NCBI RefSeq assembly: GCF_000217715.1
Contig: NC_015666.1
Location: 2,244,270 to 2,308,269, forward strand
DNA length: 64,000 bases
Source: Halopiger xanaduensis SH-6
GTDB lineage: Archaea; Halobacteriota; Halobacteria; Halobacteriales; Natrialbaceae
Reading direction: 5' to 3'
A program made the position numbers and the translations under genes. The notes under the pieces were generated by a model. That model was given only the letters and a program-made list of their open reading frames with translations, ran no database searches and was not told where the DNA came from. Shown piece after piece: positions 51,743-60,896 of the stretch; position 1 is the stretch's first letter, and each line of letters opens with the position of its first letter.

Positions 51743-52003
51743 CTACTCCTCGTTCGCCTCGAGGTCCGCGGGATCGACCTCGCCCTCGAGGTACCGCTCG
51801 CCGAGGTCGGTGATGTCGTAGACGCCGGTCATCGGGTTCTCCAGCAGGCCGCGCTCCGCGAGTTCGCGGCATCGGTAGGCCGCGTGCGGCCCCCGGCAGA
51901 TCCCTTCGTCCCTGATCTGACTCGGCTCGAAAACCTCGTCCTCGCACAGCAACTCGAGGATGTCGTCGTCCACCGGATCCATCCAGTCGGCGGGGTCGGT
52001 CAT
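51743..52003 (-). CDS. Winged-helix protein (PhiH1 repressor-like)
   Basis: 86 residues. The start MTDPADWMDPVDDDILELL leads into a helix-turn-helix, then PSQIRDEGICRGPHAAYRCRELAERGLLEN and a wing with VYDITDLGERYLEGE. The pattern matches small MarR-like/PhiH1-repressor-type regulators common in haloarchaea. No effector domain. Convergent with the thioredoxin gene. Confidence 0.82.
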   Translation of the reverse strand: MTDPADWMDPVDDDILELLCEDEVFEPSQIRDEGICRGPHAAYRCRELAERGLLENPMTGVYDITDLGERYLEGEVDPADLEANEE

Positions 52004-52066
52004 ACGGGCGACTACGCGCGTCTGCGGTAAGAACGATCCGTTTTCGGGGCTCGAGGCGGCCGGGAC

Positions 52067-52486
52067 CTACTCCGCGGTGCCGTAATCCACGTGGACGTTC
52101 GGCGCCGCCGCGGGCGAGTGGCCCGTGATCTTGCGGTCGACGAAGGTTACGTCGACGAGGTCGCCGTCGAAGCGGAACGCGACGGTTCCGGTTTCGACGG
52201 TCCCTTCGACGGTCGTTCCGGAGACGACCGTGGTCTCGCGGGCGCCGGCGGCGTCGATCGCGCCGTCGACCGTGATCTCGAAACTCGAGGGCGCGCCGTG
52301 GCCGACGACGGTCACTTCGTTGGGGAAAGTGGTCTCGTCCGTTCGGTCGGCCCCGTCGGTTGCGATAATCGTGGCGGGAGCCGTCTCGGTCGCGTCCGGA
52401 CTCGCGCTCGCGTTCCACCCGTCCGCTCGCTCGGTCGACGCATCGTCCAGTTCGGCATCGACGTCGGTCGCTTCGTTCCGTGCCAT
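52067..52486 (-). CDS. Acidic haloarchaeal hypothetical with beta-rich domain
   Basis: 139 residues. The first 55 are disordered and Asp/Ala/Thr-rich. The rest is beta-rich (TFPNEVTVVGHGAPSSFEITVDG; TVAFRFDGDLVDVTFVDRKI), reminiscent of PKD or MSP-type sandwich domains. It has no signal peptide or membrane segment. The start codon lies in an inverted repeat (52485-52506) and the promoter region has two direct repeats. I do not recognise the family. Confidence 0.65.
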   Translation of the reverse strand: MARNEATDVDAELDDASTERADGWNASASPDATETAPATIIATDGADRTDETTFPNEVTVVGHGAPSSFEITVDGAIDAAGARETTVVSGTTVEGTVETGTVAFRFDGDLVDVTFVDRKITGHSPAAAPNVHVDYGTAE

Positions 52487-52571
52487 ACCCGTTCGAAGGT
52501 GGGTATACGATCATAAACCTTCCCACTGAATTATCCGTCCGATCTCGAGAAATTTGGATCGAATTATCCGT
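52485..52571 (-). promoter_or_regulatory. Repeat-rich promoter of the 139-residue protein
   Basis: On the minus strand TTTATGA (about 52511-52517) is centred 28 bases before the ATG, as in a leaderless promoter. ATACCC-N10-GGGTAT (52485-52506) spans the expected transcript start. Upstream of the TATA, GAATTATCCGT occurs at 52528-52538 and 52561-52571, exactly 33 bases (about three helical turns) apart. The combination suggests a regulated promoter. Confidence 0.45.
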
Positions 52572-52829
52572 TTCGAGGAGAGTTCTCGCGTTGCAGTTGC
52601 AGGGCCAATCGTCGTTCGGCCGTTCCCCGGATCGCGGCCGTATGGACGCGAAAGGACCGGCGCTCGGGTCGACGACCGGCCCGACGAAGACGGTGCCGTG
52701 ACGACTCGCAGGAAGTGAGAACGTCAAAACGACGGCGACGGCGGGGCGACTCCAACGAGCGGTCAAAACGATCGCCGACGCGTTACGACGAGAGCGGACT
52801 CGCCGTTCTCCCGTCCGGCGGCGCGACCG
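52487..52829. other. Intergenic region, no gene seen
   Basis: Apart from the promoter repeats near 52485-52571 I see no reading frame with protein character in these 340 bases. The right half is GC-rich, without clear signals. Confidence 0.5.
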
Positions 52830-53051
52830 TTACTCGGCGTCGTCGAGGAGGCCGAGTTCCGTCGCGATCAGGTCGGCGATGTGGTCCGCGACGTCAGGAT
52901 CGACTTCGGCGACGTCTTCGCCGTCGTGGAGTTGATCGTTGTGTCGCTCGACCGTCTCGGCGAGATCGGTCAGCGGCACGCGGGAGGTCGTTTCGCACTC
53001 GGGACACACGACGGGTACGCGCGGATCGTCGTCCGGGTCAGCGGGCGCCAT
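52830..53051 (-). CDS. Small acidic protein with CPEC knuckle
   Basis: 73 residues from the ATG at 53051. Residues 14-25 read VVCPECETTSRV: a single CxxC knuckle, so a half zinc site that may pair in a dimer. The rest is helical and acidic (DLAETVERHNDQLHDGEDV; VADHIADLIATELGLLDD). An ATG nine codons upstream adds TIAVRLPT and is possible but less likely. Typical of small haloarchaeal CxxC proteins. Confidence 0.7.
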   Translation of the reverse strand: MAPADPDDDPRVPVVCPECETTSRVPLTDLAETVERHNDQLHDGEDVAEVDPDVADHIADLIATELGLLDDAE

Positions 53052-53165
53052 TGTCGGGAGTCTCACTGCGATCGTCAAAACCTAATTGGTATTGGTTCCG
53101 GCCGCGCTCGAGAGCCGCACCGAACCGGCCGTCTCGAGGGGGAGGACGACCGCGCTATCGGCGGA

Positions 53166-54230
53166 TCAGGACGACCGCGAACCGACGACCCGCGCGAGCA
53201 TCGCGGAGCTCAGCGCGACGACCGCGGCGACCGCGCCGAAGCCGGGCAGTCCGTCGCCCGTGCTGGCATCGCCGCTGTCGTCGCTCTCGTCGGTTCCGTT
53301 CGCATCGGACGGGGTCGATTCTGCCGACTCGTTCTCGCTCTCGTTCCCCTCGTCGCCGCTCGAGTTCGTCGCGTTCTCGTCGCCGTCGGTGGCGGCCGTC
53401 TCGTCGTCGGTCGACTCGTCGAGGCTGATATCTTTGTCGCCGTCGAGCTGGAGCACGACGACGACCTGGCCGTGCGAGCGGTCGGGGTAGTACGTCCAGC
53501 CGCCGCCGGCCTCCTCGTAGGATTCGGCGTCCTCGATCGGGTCGACGTCGGTGTCCCAGGTGTCGTGGGCCTGCTGGACGTAGCCGACGAGTTCGATATC
53601 GTCCGCGTGCTCGCCGGCGATTTCGGCCTCGCCGTACTGCACCTCTCCGCCGTCTTCCGGCAGGCCGTGGATTTCGATACAGTGGGCGTCCATGTAGCCG
53701 TCGCCCTGCGGGACGTCGGGACTCGTGCCGAACTGGTCGGCGTCGAGCGGCCGATCGTAGTGCTCGGTCAGCGGGTACTCGACGGTCACCGGGTCGGCGT
53801 GGGAGTGCCAGTCGATCGACTCGCCGGTCGGCACGGTGACGGTCGTGTTCGGCACGCTCTCGCCGGACACGACCTGCCCGGCCTCGTTGAACAGCGAGAC
53901 GCAGATCTTCCCCGAGCCGTTGCCGAGGTACGGGGAGCGGTACTCGTCGCGCGGGTTGATGTAGCTGATCCACCGGTTGTCGTCCGCCTTCGCCTCGAAG
54001 TAGGGGTCGCCCTCCTCGGGAGCCGACACGGCGAACTCGCTTTCCGAGACGTTCTGCTGGAGGGCGGCGTTCGCCTGCGGACTCGAGTCGGCATCGACGG
54101 CGTTCGCACCGGTCGTCGCCCCGACGGCGACGCCGACCGTCGCGACGCTACTGACCACGACGAGGGCCGCGAGAACGAGTGCAGTCCGCGTGCGCCCGTT
54201 CCCCGCACCTCGCGGGAAGAAGTTCCGCAT
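53166..54230 (-). CDS. Secreted surface protein with PGF-CTERM anchor
   Basis: 354 residues from the ATG at 54230; a GTG at 54239 is possible. A signal peptide (TALVLAALVVVSSVATVGVAVGA) precedes an acidic domain rich in Trp/Tyr/His (WISYINPRDEYRSPYLGNGSG; WHSHADPVTVEYPLTEHYD). A Ser/Asp/Glu/Asn linker with N-glycosylation-type sites follows (NATNSSG). The end reads GDGLPGFGAVAAVVAL with a basic tail, a PGF-CTERM signal for archaeosortase. The globular part is not recognised. Its two cysteines (CVSLF, HCIEIH) might form a disulfide. Confidence 0.82.
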   Translation of the reverse strand: MRNFFPRGAGNGRTRTALVLAALVVVSSVATVGVAVGATTGANAVDADSSPQANAALQQNVSESEFAVSAPEEGDPYFEAKADDNRWISYINPRDEYRSPYLGNGSGKICVSLFNEAGQVVSGESVPNTTVTVPTGESIDWHSHADPVTVEYPLTEHYDRPLDADQFGTSPDVPQGDGYMDAHCIEIHGLPEDGGEVQYGEAEIAGEHADDIELVGYVQQAHDTWDTDVDPIEDAESYEEAGGGWTYYPDRSHGQVVVVLQLDGDKDISLDESTDDETAATDGDENATNSSGDEGNESENESAESTPSDANGTDESDDSGDASTGDGLPGFGAVAAVVALSSAMLARVVGSRSS

Positions 54231-54239
54231 TCGTCTCAC

Positions 54240-54602
54240 CTCGCGCTGGCCTCCGGAGCGGTCGTCTCGAGCGATTGCGGTGCGAGGGTCGAACGGTTCC
54301 GACCGTCCGTCCCTCCCGATCCACTGGTGGGAGCACCTGCCGCAGCGCAGAGGGTTACGGTACGTCGTCTCGAGCGTGCGGACAGTTCCGGTGAGCGATC
54401 AGTCGGAATCGGTGACTGTCGTGAATCGATAACTGTCATCTGGTCGAAGTACTGACCCCTCCCCTGTAGCTATGAATCGCATACCCGGTCGGAAGGCGGT
54501 CCCTACCGCAGTTACGGCCCGGTTTCGACGCCGGTTCGGGGCGGTCGACCCCTTGCGTTGCCACCCCGAATCGACTTCCGGGGCGGGAGAGTAGGGGTCC
54601 CG
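54240..54602. other. Intergenic region, no gene seen
   Basis: 360 bases between divergent genes. No protein-like frame on either strand. I see no strong TATA box for the gene at 54603 and no clear repeat. Confidence 0.4.
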
Positions 54603-55124
54603 ATGCGCCTTCCGTCGACCACACGAACGCGCGAGCGATCCGCGCGAGCGACTGCACCGCCGGGCAATGGCGCCTCGGGCGGCGGCCTCGCGCGGAAGCT
54701 GTTGTTGCTCTCGCTGGGGCTCGCTGCCGTCGTGTACGCCGTCTCGCGGTACGCGGACGTCCCCGACGAGTTCGAGAAGATTCCGATCGGCGACCGGGAC
54801 GAGAAGGAAATCGACCGGAGCGAGGAGGGGCCGCCGACCGAGGACGCGAAGTCGGCGGCCGAATCGGACGCCGACGTTACCGGTCTCGACGACTCCGACG
54901 CCGAGACCGGGGCCGACGCCGACGCTACGACCGACGTGATCGACGACGCGGAGACCAACGTCGACATCACCGACGAGGAGCGCTCGGCCGAGGAGATCTC
55001 CGAGCGGGCCGACGAAAACATTCCGGAGCCGGGGGAGATGGCCGTCGACGAGGACGTCGTCGACGAACTGGTCGACGAGGGGACGGCGGACTCCGACGAA
55101 GACGCCGAAAGCGGCGAGTCGTGA
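54603..55124 (+). CDS. Single-pass membrane protein with acidic tail
   Basis: 173 residues from the ATG at 54603. The N-terminal 35 residues are basic (RLPSTTRTRERSARATAP), then one membrane helix (about 31-47, ARKLLLLSLGLAAVVYAV). The following 125 residues are Asp/Glu-rich with some helix (DEFEKIPIGDRDEKEIDRS; NVDITDEERSAEEISERAD). Orientation is probably N-inside by the positive-inside rule. No known family. The upstream ATG at 54558 gives an extra Arg/Gly-rich stretch and is rejected. Confidence 0.65.
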   Translation: MRLPSTTRTRERSARATAPPGNGASGGGLARKLLLLSLGLAAVVYAVSRYADVPDEFEKIPIGDRDEKEIDRSEEGPPTEDAKSAAESDADVTGLDDSDAETGADADATTDVIDDAETNVDITDEERSAEEISERADENIPEPGEMAVDEDVVDELVDEGTADSDEDAESGES

Positions 55125-55192
55125 ACGCTCCCGTTCGTTGAACCGGGGGCGGAGCGTGGACCTTATGCGTCGCTCGCCCCTACGAGAAATCG

Positions 55193-58033
55193 ATGACTGA
55201 CGGGGACGTCGCGGCCTTTACGCACCTCGGTTCGACGGTTCGCGGGGCGCTTTCCGAGCGCGGGTTTTCGACGCCGACGGCGCCCCAGCGGCTGGCGATT
55301 CCGCCGCTGGCCGCGGGGCAGAACACGCTCGTGATCGCGCCCACCGGGAGCGGCAAGACCGAGACGGCGATGCTCCCCGTGTTCGACCACCTCGTCGCCG
55401 ACGACGGGCCACCCGAGGGGTTCGGCGCGCTCTACGTCACCCCGCTGCGGGCCTTGAACCGCGACATGCGCGAGCGCCTCGAGTGGTGGGGCGAGTACCT
55501 CGGCCTCGAGGTCGACGTCCGCCACGGCGACACGACCCAGTACCAGCGGGGGAAGCAGGCCGAGAACCCGCCGGACGTGCTGATCACGACCCCCGAGACG
55601 GTGCAGGCGATGCTCACCGGTGAGCGCCTGCGCGAGGCCCTGCAGGACGTCTCCCACGTCGTGATCGACGAGGTCCACGAACTCGCCGCCTCGAAGCGGG
55701 GCGCGCAGTTGGCGATCGGTCTCGAGCGACTGCACGACCTCGCGGGCGAGATGCAGCGGATCGGCCTGTCGGCGACCGTCGGCGACCCCGAGGACGTCGG
55801 CCAGTTCCTCACCGGGGGCCGCCCCTGCGAGATCCGCGAGATCGACGTCGGGAGCAACGTCGACGTGGCGGTCCGTCAGCCCGAGATCACCGAGGAGGAC
55901 AAGGAACTGTCGGGGACGCTGATGACCGACGCCAGCACGGCCAGCCACGTCCGGCTGATCCGCGACGTCGTCGCCGACCACGAGTCGACGCTGATCTTCG
56001 TCAACACTCGCCAGACCGCCGAGGCGCTGGGATCGCGGTTCAAGGAACTGGACCTCCCGATCGGCGTCCACCACGGCTCGCTCTCGAAGGAGGCCCGGAT
56101 CGAGGTCGAGGATCGGTTCAAGACGGGCGAACTGGACGGGCTGCTCTGTACGTCCTCGATGGAACTCGGGATCGACGTCGGCCGCGTCGACCACGTGATC
56201 CAGTACAAGAGCCCGCGGCAGGTCACGCGCCTGCTCCAGCGGATCGGCCGTGCCGGCCACCGTCAGGACGAGGTTTCGAGCGGCACCATCGTCACGACCC
56301 GGCCGGACGACACCTTCGAGGCGCTCGCGATCGCCCGCCGCGCCCGCGAGGGCGAGGTCGAACCGGCGGCGATCCACGAGGGCAGCTTGGACGTCGTCGC
56401 CAACCAGATCCCAGGGATCGTCCAGAGCCGCGGCGACACCCGCTTCCGGGAGGCCTACGACACCGTCACGCGCGCGTACCCGTTCCGTGACCTCCCCGAG
56501 GAGACGCTCCGCGAGATCTGCTCGGAACTGCACCGCAATCGGATCGTCTGGTTCGACGAGGGGGAGGATCGCCTCGAGACGACCGGCGGGACCTGGCAGT
56601 ACGTCTACGCGAACCTCTCGATGATCCCCGACGAGGAGACCTACGAGGTCCACGACATCGCATCGGGCCAGCAGATCGGCACCCTGGACGAGCGGTTCGT
56701 CGTCAACTTCGCCCAGCCGGGCGAGGTGTTCGTCCAGCGCGGCGAGATGTGGCGGATCGCCGAGATCGACGACGAAGAGGGAAAGGTGAAGGTCAGCCCG
56801 ATCGAGGACCCCGCCGGCGAAGTGCCCTCCTGGATCGGACAGGAGATTCCGGTCCCCGCAGCGGTCGCCCAGGAGGTCGGCGAGATCCGGGCCGTCGCAC
56901 AGCCCCAACTCGAGACGGGTGCCGACGCGGCCGCCGTCGGCCGCGAACTCGCCCACCGGTATCCGGCCGACGAGTACACGCTCACCGAGGCCTGCGACCA
57001 ACTCGAGAAACAGATCGAAGCCGAGGCGCCGATGCCGACGGCCGACCGGATCGTCCTCGAGCGACAGGGCCGGACGATCGTGCTCAACGCCTGCTTCGGC
57101 CACACGGCCAACGAAACGCTGGGCCGCGTGCTCTCGGCGCTGCTGGGCCAGCGGGCCGGTTCCTCCGTGGGACTGGAGACCGACCCCTACCGGATCGAAC
57201 TCGAGGTCCCGAGTTCGATCGCGACCAGCGACGTCGTCGAGGTGCTCGAGGACACCGACCCGGATCACGTCGAGACGATCGTCGAGCTCGGGCTCAAGAA
57301 CTCCGACGCCCTGGCGTTCCGGCTCGCGCAGGTCTCCGCGAAGTTCGGCGCGCTCAAGCGCTGGCAGGGCCAGGGCTCGGGCCGGATCTCCAACGAGCGC
57401 CTGCTCGCGGCGCTGGAGGACACGCCGATGTACGAGGAGGCGGTCCGCGAGGTGTTCCACGAGGATCTGGACATCGAGCGGGCGAGCGCGGTGCTCGCGG
57501 GGATCCAGTCGGGCGAGCTCGAGTTGGTCACCCAACGCGGCCGCACGCCGGTCGGACAAGGCGGGCGCTCGTCTTCGGGGAAGGAATTGCTCGCGCCGGA
57601 GAACGCCGACGCGAGCGTCATCGAGACGGTCAGGGAGCGCCTGCAGAACGACCGGGTCATCCTGCTGTGTACCCACTGCAAGGACTGGAAGGTCAAGACG
57701 AAGGTCAAGCGAGTCTCGGACCAGCCCGAGTGTCCCGAGTGCGGCTCGACTCGGATCGCGTCGCTGAACCCGTGGGCCGAGGAGGTCGTGCAGGCGGTCC
57801 GAGCGGCGGAGAAAGACGAGGAACAGGAGCGGATGACCGAGCGCGCCTACCGCGCCGCGAGCCTGGTCCAGAGTCACGGCAAGCGGGCCGTCACCGCGAT
57901 GGCCGCCCGCGGCGTCGGGCCGCACAACGCCGCCCAGATCATCAACAAGCTCCGCGAGAACGAGGACGAGTTCTACCGGGACATCCTCTCGAAGGAGCGC
58001 GAGTACGCCCGGACCCAGTCGTTCTGGGACTGA
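55193..58033 (+). CDS. lhr: Lhr-type DEAD/DEAH superfamily 2 helicase
   Basis: 946 residues. Helicase motifs: Q-like PTAPQRLAI, Walker A APTGSGKT (49-56), DEVH (159-162), SAT (193-195), then motif IV-VI region with FVNTRQTAEALGSRF, SSMELGIDVGRVDHVIQY and QRIGRAGHR. After 400 comes a long Lhr-like region, and near 825-850 a zinc knuckle pair (CTHCKDWK; CPECGSTR). Lhr proteins unwind nucleic acid in DNA repair. CCTTATGCG about 28 bases upstream fits a leaderless promoter. A 998-residue antisense frame across this gene is a composition artefact. Confidence 0.93.
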   Translation: MTDGDVAAFTHLGSTVRGALSERGFSTPTAPQRLAIPPLAAGQNTLVIAPTGSGKTETAMLPVFDHLVADDGPPEGFGALYVTPLRALNRDMRERLEWWGEYLGLEVDVRHGDTTQYQRGKQAENPPDVLITTPETVQAMLTGERLREALQDVSHVVIDEVHELAASKRGAQLAIGLERLHDLAGEMQRIGLSATVGDPEDVGQFLTGGRPCEIREIDVGSNVDVAVRQPEITEEDKELSGTLMTDASTASHVRLIRDVVADHESTLIFVNTRQTAEALGSRFKELDLPIGVHHGSLSKEARIEVEDRFKTGELDGLLCTSSMELGIDVGRVDHVIQYKSPRQVTRLLQRIGRAGHRQDEVSSGTIVTTRPDDTFEALAIARRAREGEVEPAAIHEGSLDVVANQIPGIVQSRGDTRFREAYDTVTRAYPFRDLPEETLREICSELHRNRIVWFDEGEDRLETTGGTWQYVYANLSMIPDEETYEVHDIASGQQIGTLDERFVVNFAQPGEVFVQRGEMWRIAEIDDEEGKVKVSPIEDPAGEVPSWIGQEIPVPAAVAQEVGEIRAVAQPQLETGADAAAVGRELAHRYPADEYTLTEACDQLEKQIEAEAPMPTADRIVLERQGRTIVLNACFGHTANETLGRVLSALLGQRAGSSVGLETDPYRIELEVPSSIATSDVVEVLEDTDPDHVETIVELGLKNSDALAFRLAQVSAKFGALKRWQGQGSGRISNERLLAALEDTPMYEEAVREVFHEDLDIERASAVLAGIQSGELELVTQRGRTPVGQGGRSSSGKELLAPENADASVIETVRERLQNDRVILLCTHCKDWKVKTKVKRVSDQPECPECGSTRIASLNPWAEEVVQAVRAAEKDEEQERMTERAYRAASLVQSHGKRAVTAMAARGVGPHNAAQIINKLRENEDEFYRDILSKEREYARTQSFWD

Positions 58034-58097
58034 GCGGTGATGGTTGCGGTCAACTGCGCTCAATAATCGTCTGAGACGATATAAACGGGAGGTGAAA

Positions 58098-58122
58098 CGG
58101 TTCAATTCTATAAAATGAACCG
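58098..58122. promoter_or_regulatory. Palindrome around a TATA box upstream of the histidine kinase gene
   Basis: CGGTTCA (58098-58104) and TGAACCG (58116-58122) are perfect 7-base inverted arms. The 11-base spacer contains CTATAAAA, a good TATA box. A protein bound here would block TBP. The kinase ATG is 57 bases further on; a second weaker TATA (CCTTATCC) sits about 28 bases before it. Confidence 0.45.
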
Positions 58123-58178
58123 AACAAATACGGCGAGTCACCGCAGCCCTTATCCTCACTTATGCCGAAACTTCGGCG

Positions 58179-60290
58179 ATGGAATCCGGGCCGCCTTCGA
58201 CGCCGCCGACGAGTGACACGGACCACGAGAGCGACTCTGCGGGTTCGAGTCCGCGTCGGATTGGCGCGCTTCTCGCGGCGGCCGACATCGCCGGTTTCCG
58301 CGCGACGGAAACCGGTGTTATCACCGACGTCAACGACGCGTTCGCGTCGTTGACCGGTTACGGCCGATCGGAACTCGAAGGCGCGTCGATCACGGACCTC
58401 GTCACCGACGACGACGACATTCTCGAGGGCCTCGTCGCGACGGATGCGGAGAGCGAATCGGAAGCCGAGACCGACGCGGCAGCACTCCTCGAAAGTGGCG
58501 CGGAGCCGGTGTCGATCCCCGTCTCGCTGCGGACGAAAGGCGAGTCGTACATCTCCTGCGACCTCCACCTCGAGGTCTTCCCGGGTCCCGACGACGAGCG
58601 GGAGTTCGGCGGCATCGTCGACCGCCGGCCAAGCGCGACGGCGACCGTCTCGGAACCCGACCTCACCTACGGGAAGACGTTTCAGGCGCTGGCCGAGGCG
58701 CTGCCTGACGGAATTATCGTCCTCGACACGAACAGCGATATCCAGTACGCCAATCCGGCCATCGAGCGGATCCTCGGCTACACGCCCGACGAACTGGTCG
58801 GCTCGAGCAAGGTCAATATCATCCCACCTCGCCTTCGGCAAACCCACCTCGACGCGCTCCAGCGCTATCTCGAGACGGGCGAGCGACACTTGAACTGGAC
58901 CTACGTCGAACTTCCCGGCCAGCACAAGGCGGGCCACGAGGTGCCCCTTGCCGTCTCGCTCAACGACTTCACGTACGACGGCGACCGCTACTTCGTCGGC
59001 CTCTTCCGAGATATTTCACCGCGCAAAGCCGCCGAGCAGGCGCTGACGGAGAAGGTCGTCCAACTCGAGTCGGTCAACTATCTCGGCCGCTACGCGCTCG
59101 AGAACCCGGACGTCGACGACCTGCTCGACAAGGCGACTCGGCTGATCGAAACGGCGCTCGACGTCGAGTGCTGTCTCGTGCTGGAGACCGACCCGTCGCC
59201 GGGCGACGCTCCGGGTCTCGCCGTCCGCGCGAGCGTCGGTTGCTCCGACGCGCTGCTCGAGAACGAGACGACGCCCGCGTTGTCCTCGTCGGAGCCGGCG
59301 CTGTTGGCGGAGCGAACGCTCGCCGACGGCGAGCCGATCGTGGTCGAATCTTTCGCGGCCGACGACAGGGTCGAACGGTCGTCAGTGCTGGCCGACACCG
59401 GCATTCAGAGTGGGATGGGCGTCACGATCGGTCCCGCGGACGATCCGTGGGGCGTACTGGCCGTCTACGACGATCAGGAGCGGGAGTTCGCCGACCACGA
59501 CGTCGATTTCCTCGAGAGCACCGCGACGCTCCTCGCGACCGGAATCGAGCGCCAACAGTACGAACGCCGGCTCAACGAGACGGTCGCCGACCTCGAGGAG
59601 TCGAACGAACGGTTAGAGCAGTTCGCGTACGCCGCCTCCCACGACCTCCAGGAACCCCTGCGGATGGTCTCGAGCTACCTCCAGCTCGTCGAGGACCGGT
59701 ACGTCGACGAGTTGGACGAGGACGCCGAGGAGTTCATCGAGTTCGCCGTCGACGGCGCCGAGCGGATGCGCGAGATGATCGACGGACTGCTCGCGTACTC
59801 GCGGATCGACTCGCAGGGCGATCCGTTCGAGCCCGTCGACCTCGACGACGTGCTCGAGGACGTGCTGACGGACCTACAGGTGAAGATCGAGGACACCGAC
59901 GCGGAGATCACGACGGAGTCGCTGCCGACCGTCGAGGGCGACGACAGCCAGTTGCGGCAACTGTTCCAGAACCTGCTGTCGAACGCCCTCGAGTACAGCG
60001 GGGACGAGCCGCCGCGGGTCCACGTCGCCGTCGAGCGAAATCGCCGGACGTGGGAAATTTCCGTGGAAGACGAGGGGATCGGCATCGATCCGGACGAGAC
60101 CGATCGCGTCTTCCGGGTGTTCCAGCGGCTCCACAGCCGCGACGAGTACCCAGGCACGGGGATCGGACTGGCGCTCTGTCGGCGCATCGTCGAGCGCCAC
60201 GGCGGTCGCATCTGGGTCGACTCCGAGCCCGGCGAGGGGTCGACGTTCGCGTTCACGATCCCCGTCGACGGACCGCAGAATCAGGCGTAA
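58179..60290 (+). CDS. PAS-PAS-GAF sensor histidine kinase
   Basis: 703 residues, no membrane segment, so a cytoplasmic sensor. PAS 1 (about 28-150, FRATETGVITDVNDAFASLTGY), PAS 2 (about 163-285, DGIIVLDTNSDIQYANPAIERILGY) and a GAF domain (about 300-455). Then HisKA with phosphoacceptor His488 (AYAASHDLQEPLR). The ATPase domain has the N box (QLFQNLLSNALEY), G1 DEGIGID (632-638) and G2 GTGIGLAL. The H-box SHDLQEPLR is the type found in phytochrome-like kinases with Rcp-type regulators. The signal is unknown. A receiver protein follows after 57 bases. Confidence 0.93.
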   Translation: MESGPPSTPPTSDTDHESDSAGSSPRRIGALLAAADIAGFRATETGVITDVNDAFASLTGYGRSELEGASITDLVTDDDDILEGLVATDAESESEAETDAAALLESGAEPVSIPVSLRTKGESYISCDLHLEVFPGPDDEREFGGIVDRRPSATATVSEPDLTYGKTFQALAEALPDGIIVLDTNSDIQYANPAIERILGYTPDELVGSSKVNIIPPRLRQTHLDALQRYLETGERHLNWTYVELPGQHKAGHEVPLAVSLNDFTYDGDRYFVGLFRDISPRKAAEQALTEKVVQLESVNYLGRYALENPDVDDLLDKATRLIETALDVECCLVLETDPSPGDAPGLAVRASVGCSDALLENETTPALSSSEPALLAERTLADGEPIVVESFAADDRVERSSVLADTGIQSGMGVTIGPADDPWGVLAVYDDQEREFADHDVDFLESTATLLATGIERQQYERRLNETVADLEESNERLEQFAYAASHDLQEPLRMVSSYLQLVEDRYVDELDEDAEEFIEFAVDGAERMREMIDGLLAYSRIDSQGDPFEPVDLDDVLEDVLTDLQVKIEDTDAEITTESLPTVEGDDSQLRQLFQNLLSNALEYSGDEPPRVHVAVERNRRTWEISVEDEGIGIDPDETDRVFRVFQRLHSRDEYPGTGIGLALCRRIVERHGGRIWVDSEPGEGSTFAFTIPVDGPQNQA

Positions 60291-60317
60291 TAACGCTTCT
60301 GGCAGGGTGCCAAACGG

Positions 60318-60324
60318 TTTATAG
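60318..60324 (+). promoter_or_regulatory. Core promoter of the receiver-protein gene
   Basis: TTTATAG is centred about 28 bases before the ATG at 60348, in a GC-rich setting. It implies that the receiver gene can be transcribed separately from the kinase. Confidence 0.55.
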
Positions 60325-60347
60325 TAATTCGTCCGAGTTGTCTGTCT

Positions 60348-60743
60348 ATGTCACCGTATCGCGTTCTCTTCGTCGACGACAGCGACTTTCTGACGGAACA
60401 CGTCAGCCGGACGTTGCAGTCGGAGCACGGCTTCGACGTCGAGACCGTCGCGACGGCTGCGGACGCCCGGTCGACGCTCGCCGACTCGGCGTCGTTCGAC
60501 TGCGTCATCTCCAGCTACGAACTGCTCGAGGAGAACGGGCTCGAGCTCGCGGCGTCGCTGCACGACGAGGCGACGGTCCCCGACCTGCCGTTCGTGCTCT
60601 TTACCGGGAACCCGCTCGAGCCGCTGGTCGACGAGGCGCTCGAGGCGGGCGTCTCGGCGTTCGTCAGCAAGAGCGACCACGCGACGGGCGAGATGAACGT
60701 CTTCGCGAATCGGATTCGGCTGGCGATCGAAGCGCACGGGTAA
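60348..60743 (+). CDS. Atypical response regulator receiver without phosphoacceptor Asp
   Basis: 131 residues, one receiver fold. The acidic pair (VLFVDDSDF) and the Lys (FVSKSDHATGE) are present, and VLFTGN supplies the Thr. Where the phosphoacceptor Asp is expected the sequence is FDCVISSYELL, with Ser56 in place of Asp. It therefore cannot be phosphorylated in the usual way and may work as a constitutive or ligand-controlled partner. It follows a histidine kinase gene with its own promoter. Full length for a CheY-like protein. Confidence 0.88.
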   Translation: MSPYRVLFVDDSDFLTEHVSRTLQSEHGFDVETVATAADARSTLADSASFDCVISSYELLEENGLELAASLHDEATVPDLPFVLFTGNPLEPLVDEALEAGVSAFVSKSDHATGEMNVFANRIRLAIEAHG

Positions 60744-60896
60744 GCGTTGCTGGGAGCGTCTCGGTATCACGGGCGCTTCCGTTCGAGCTCTATTCCCATT
60801 TCGGCGATCCGTTCACCGCTCTGTTCTTCCGGCCCGGGTCGTCGCCGACGCCCTGCCCTCCGTAACGGCCATACGCCTCGCCGTCGTGGATCCCAT

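Noticed and set aside
55163-58159. Minus-strand 998-residue frame
   Set aside because: It is the antisense shadow of the Lhr helicase, which has all helicase motifs.
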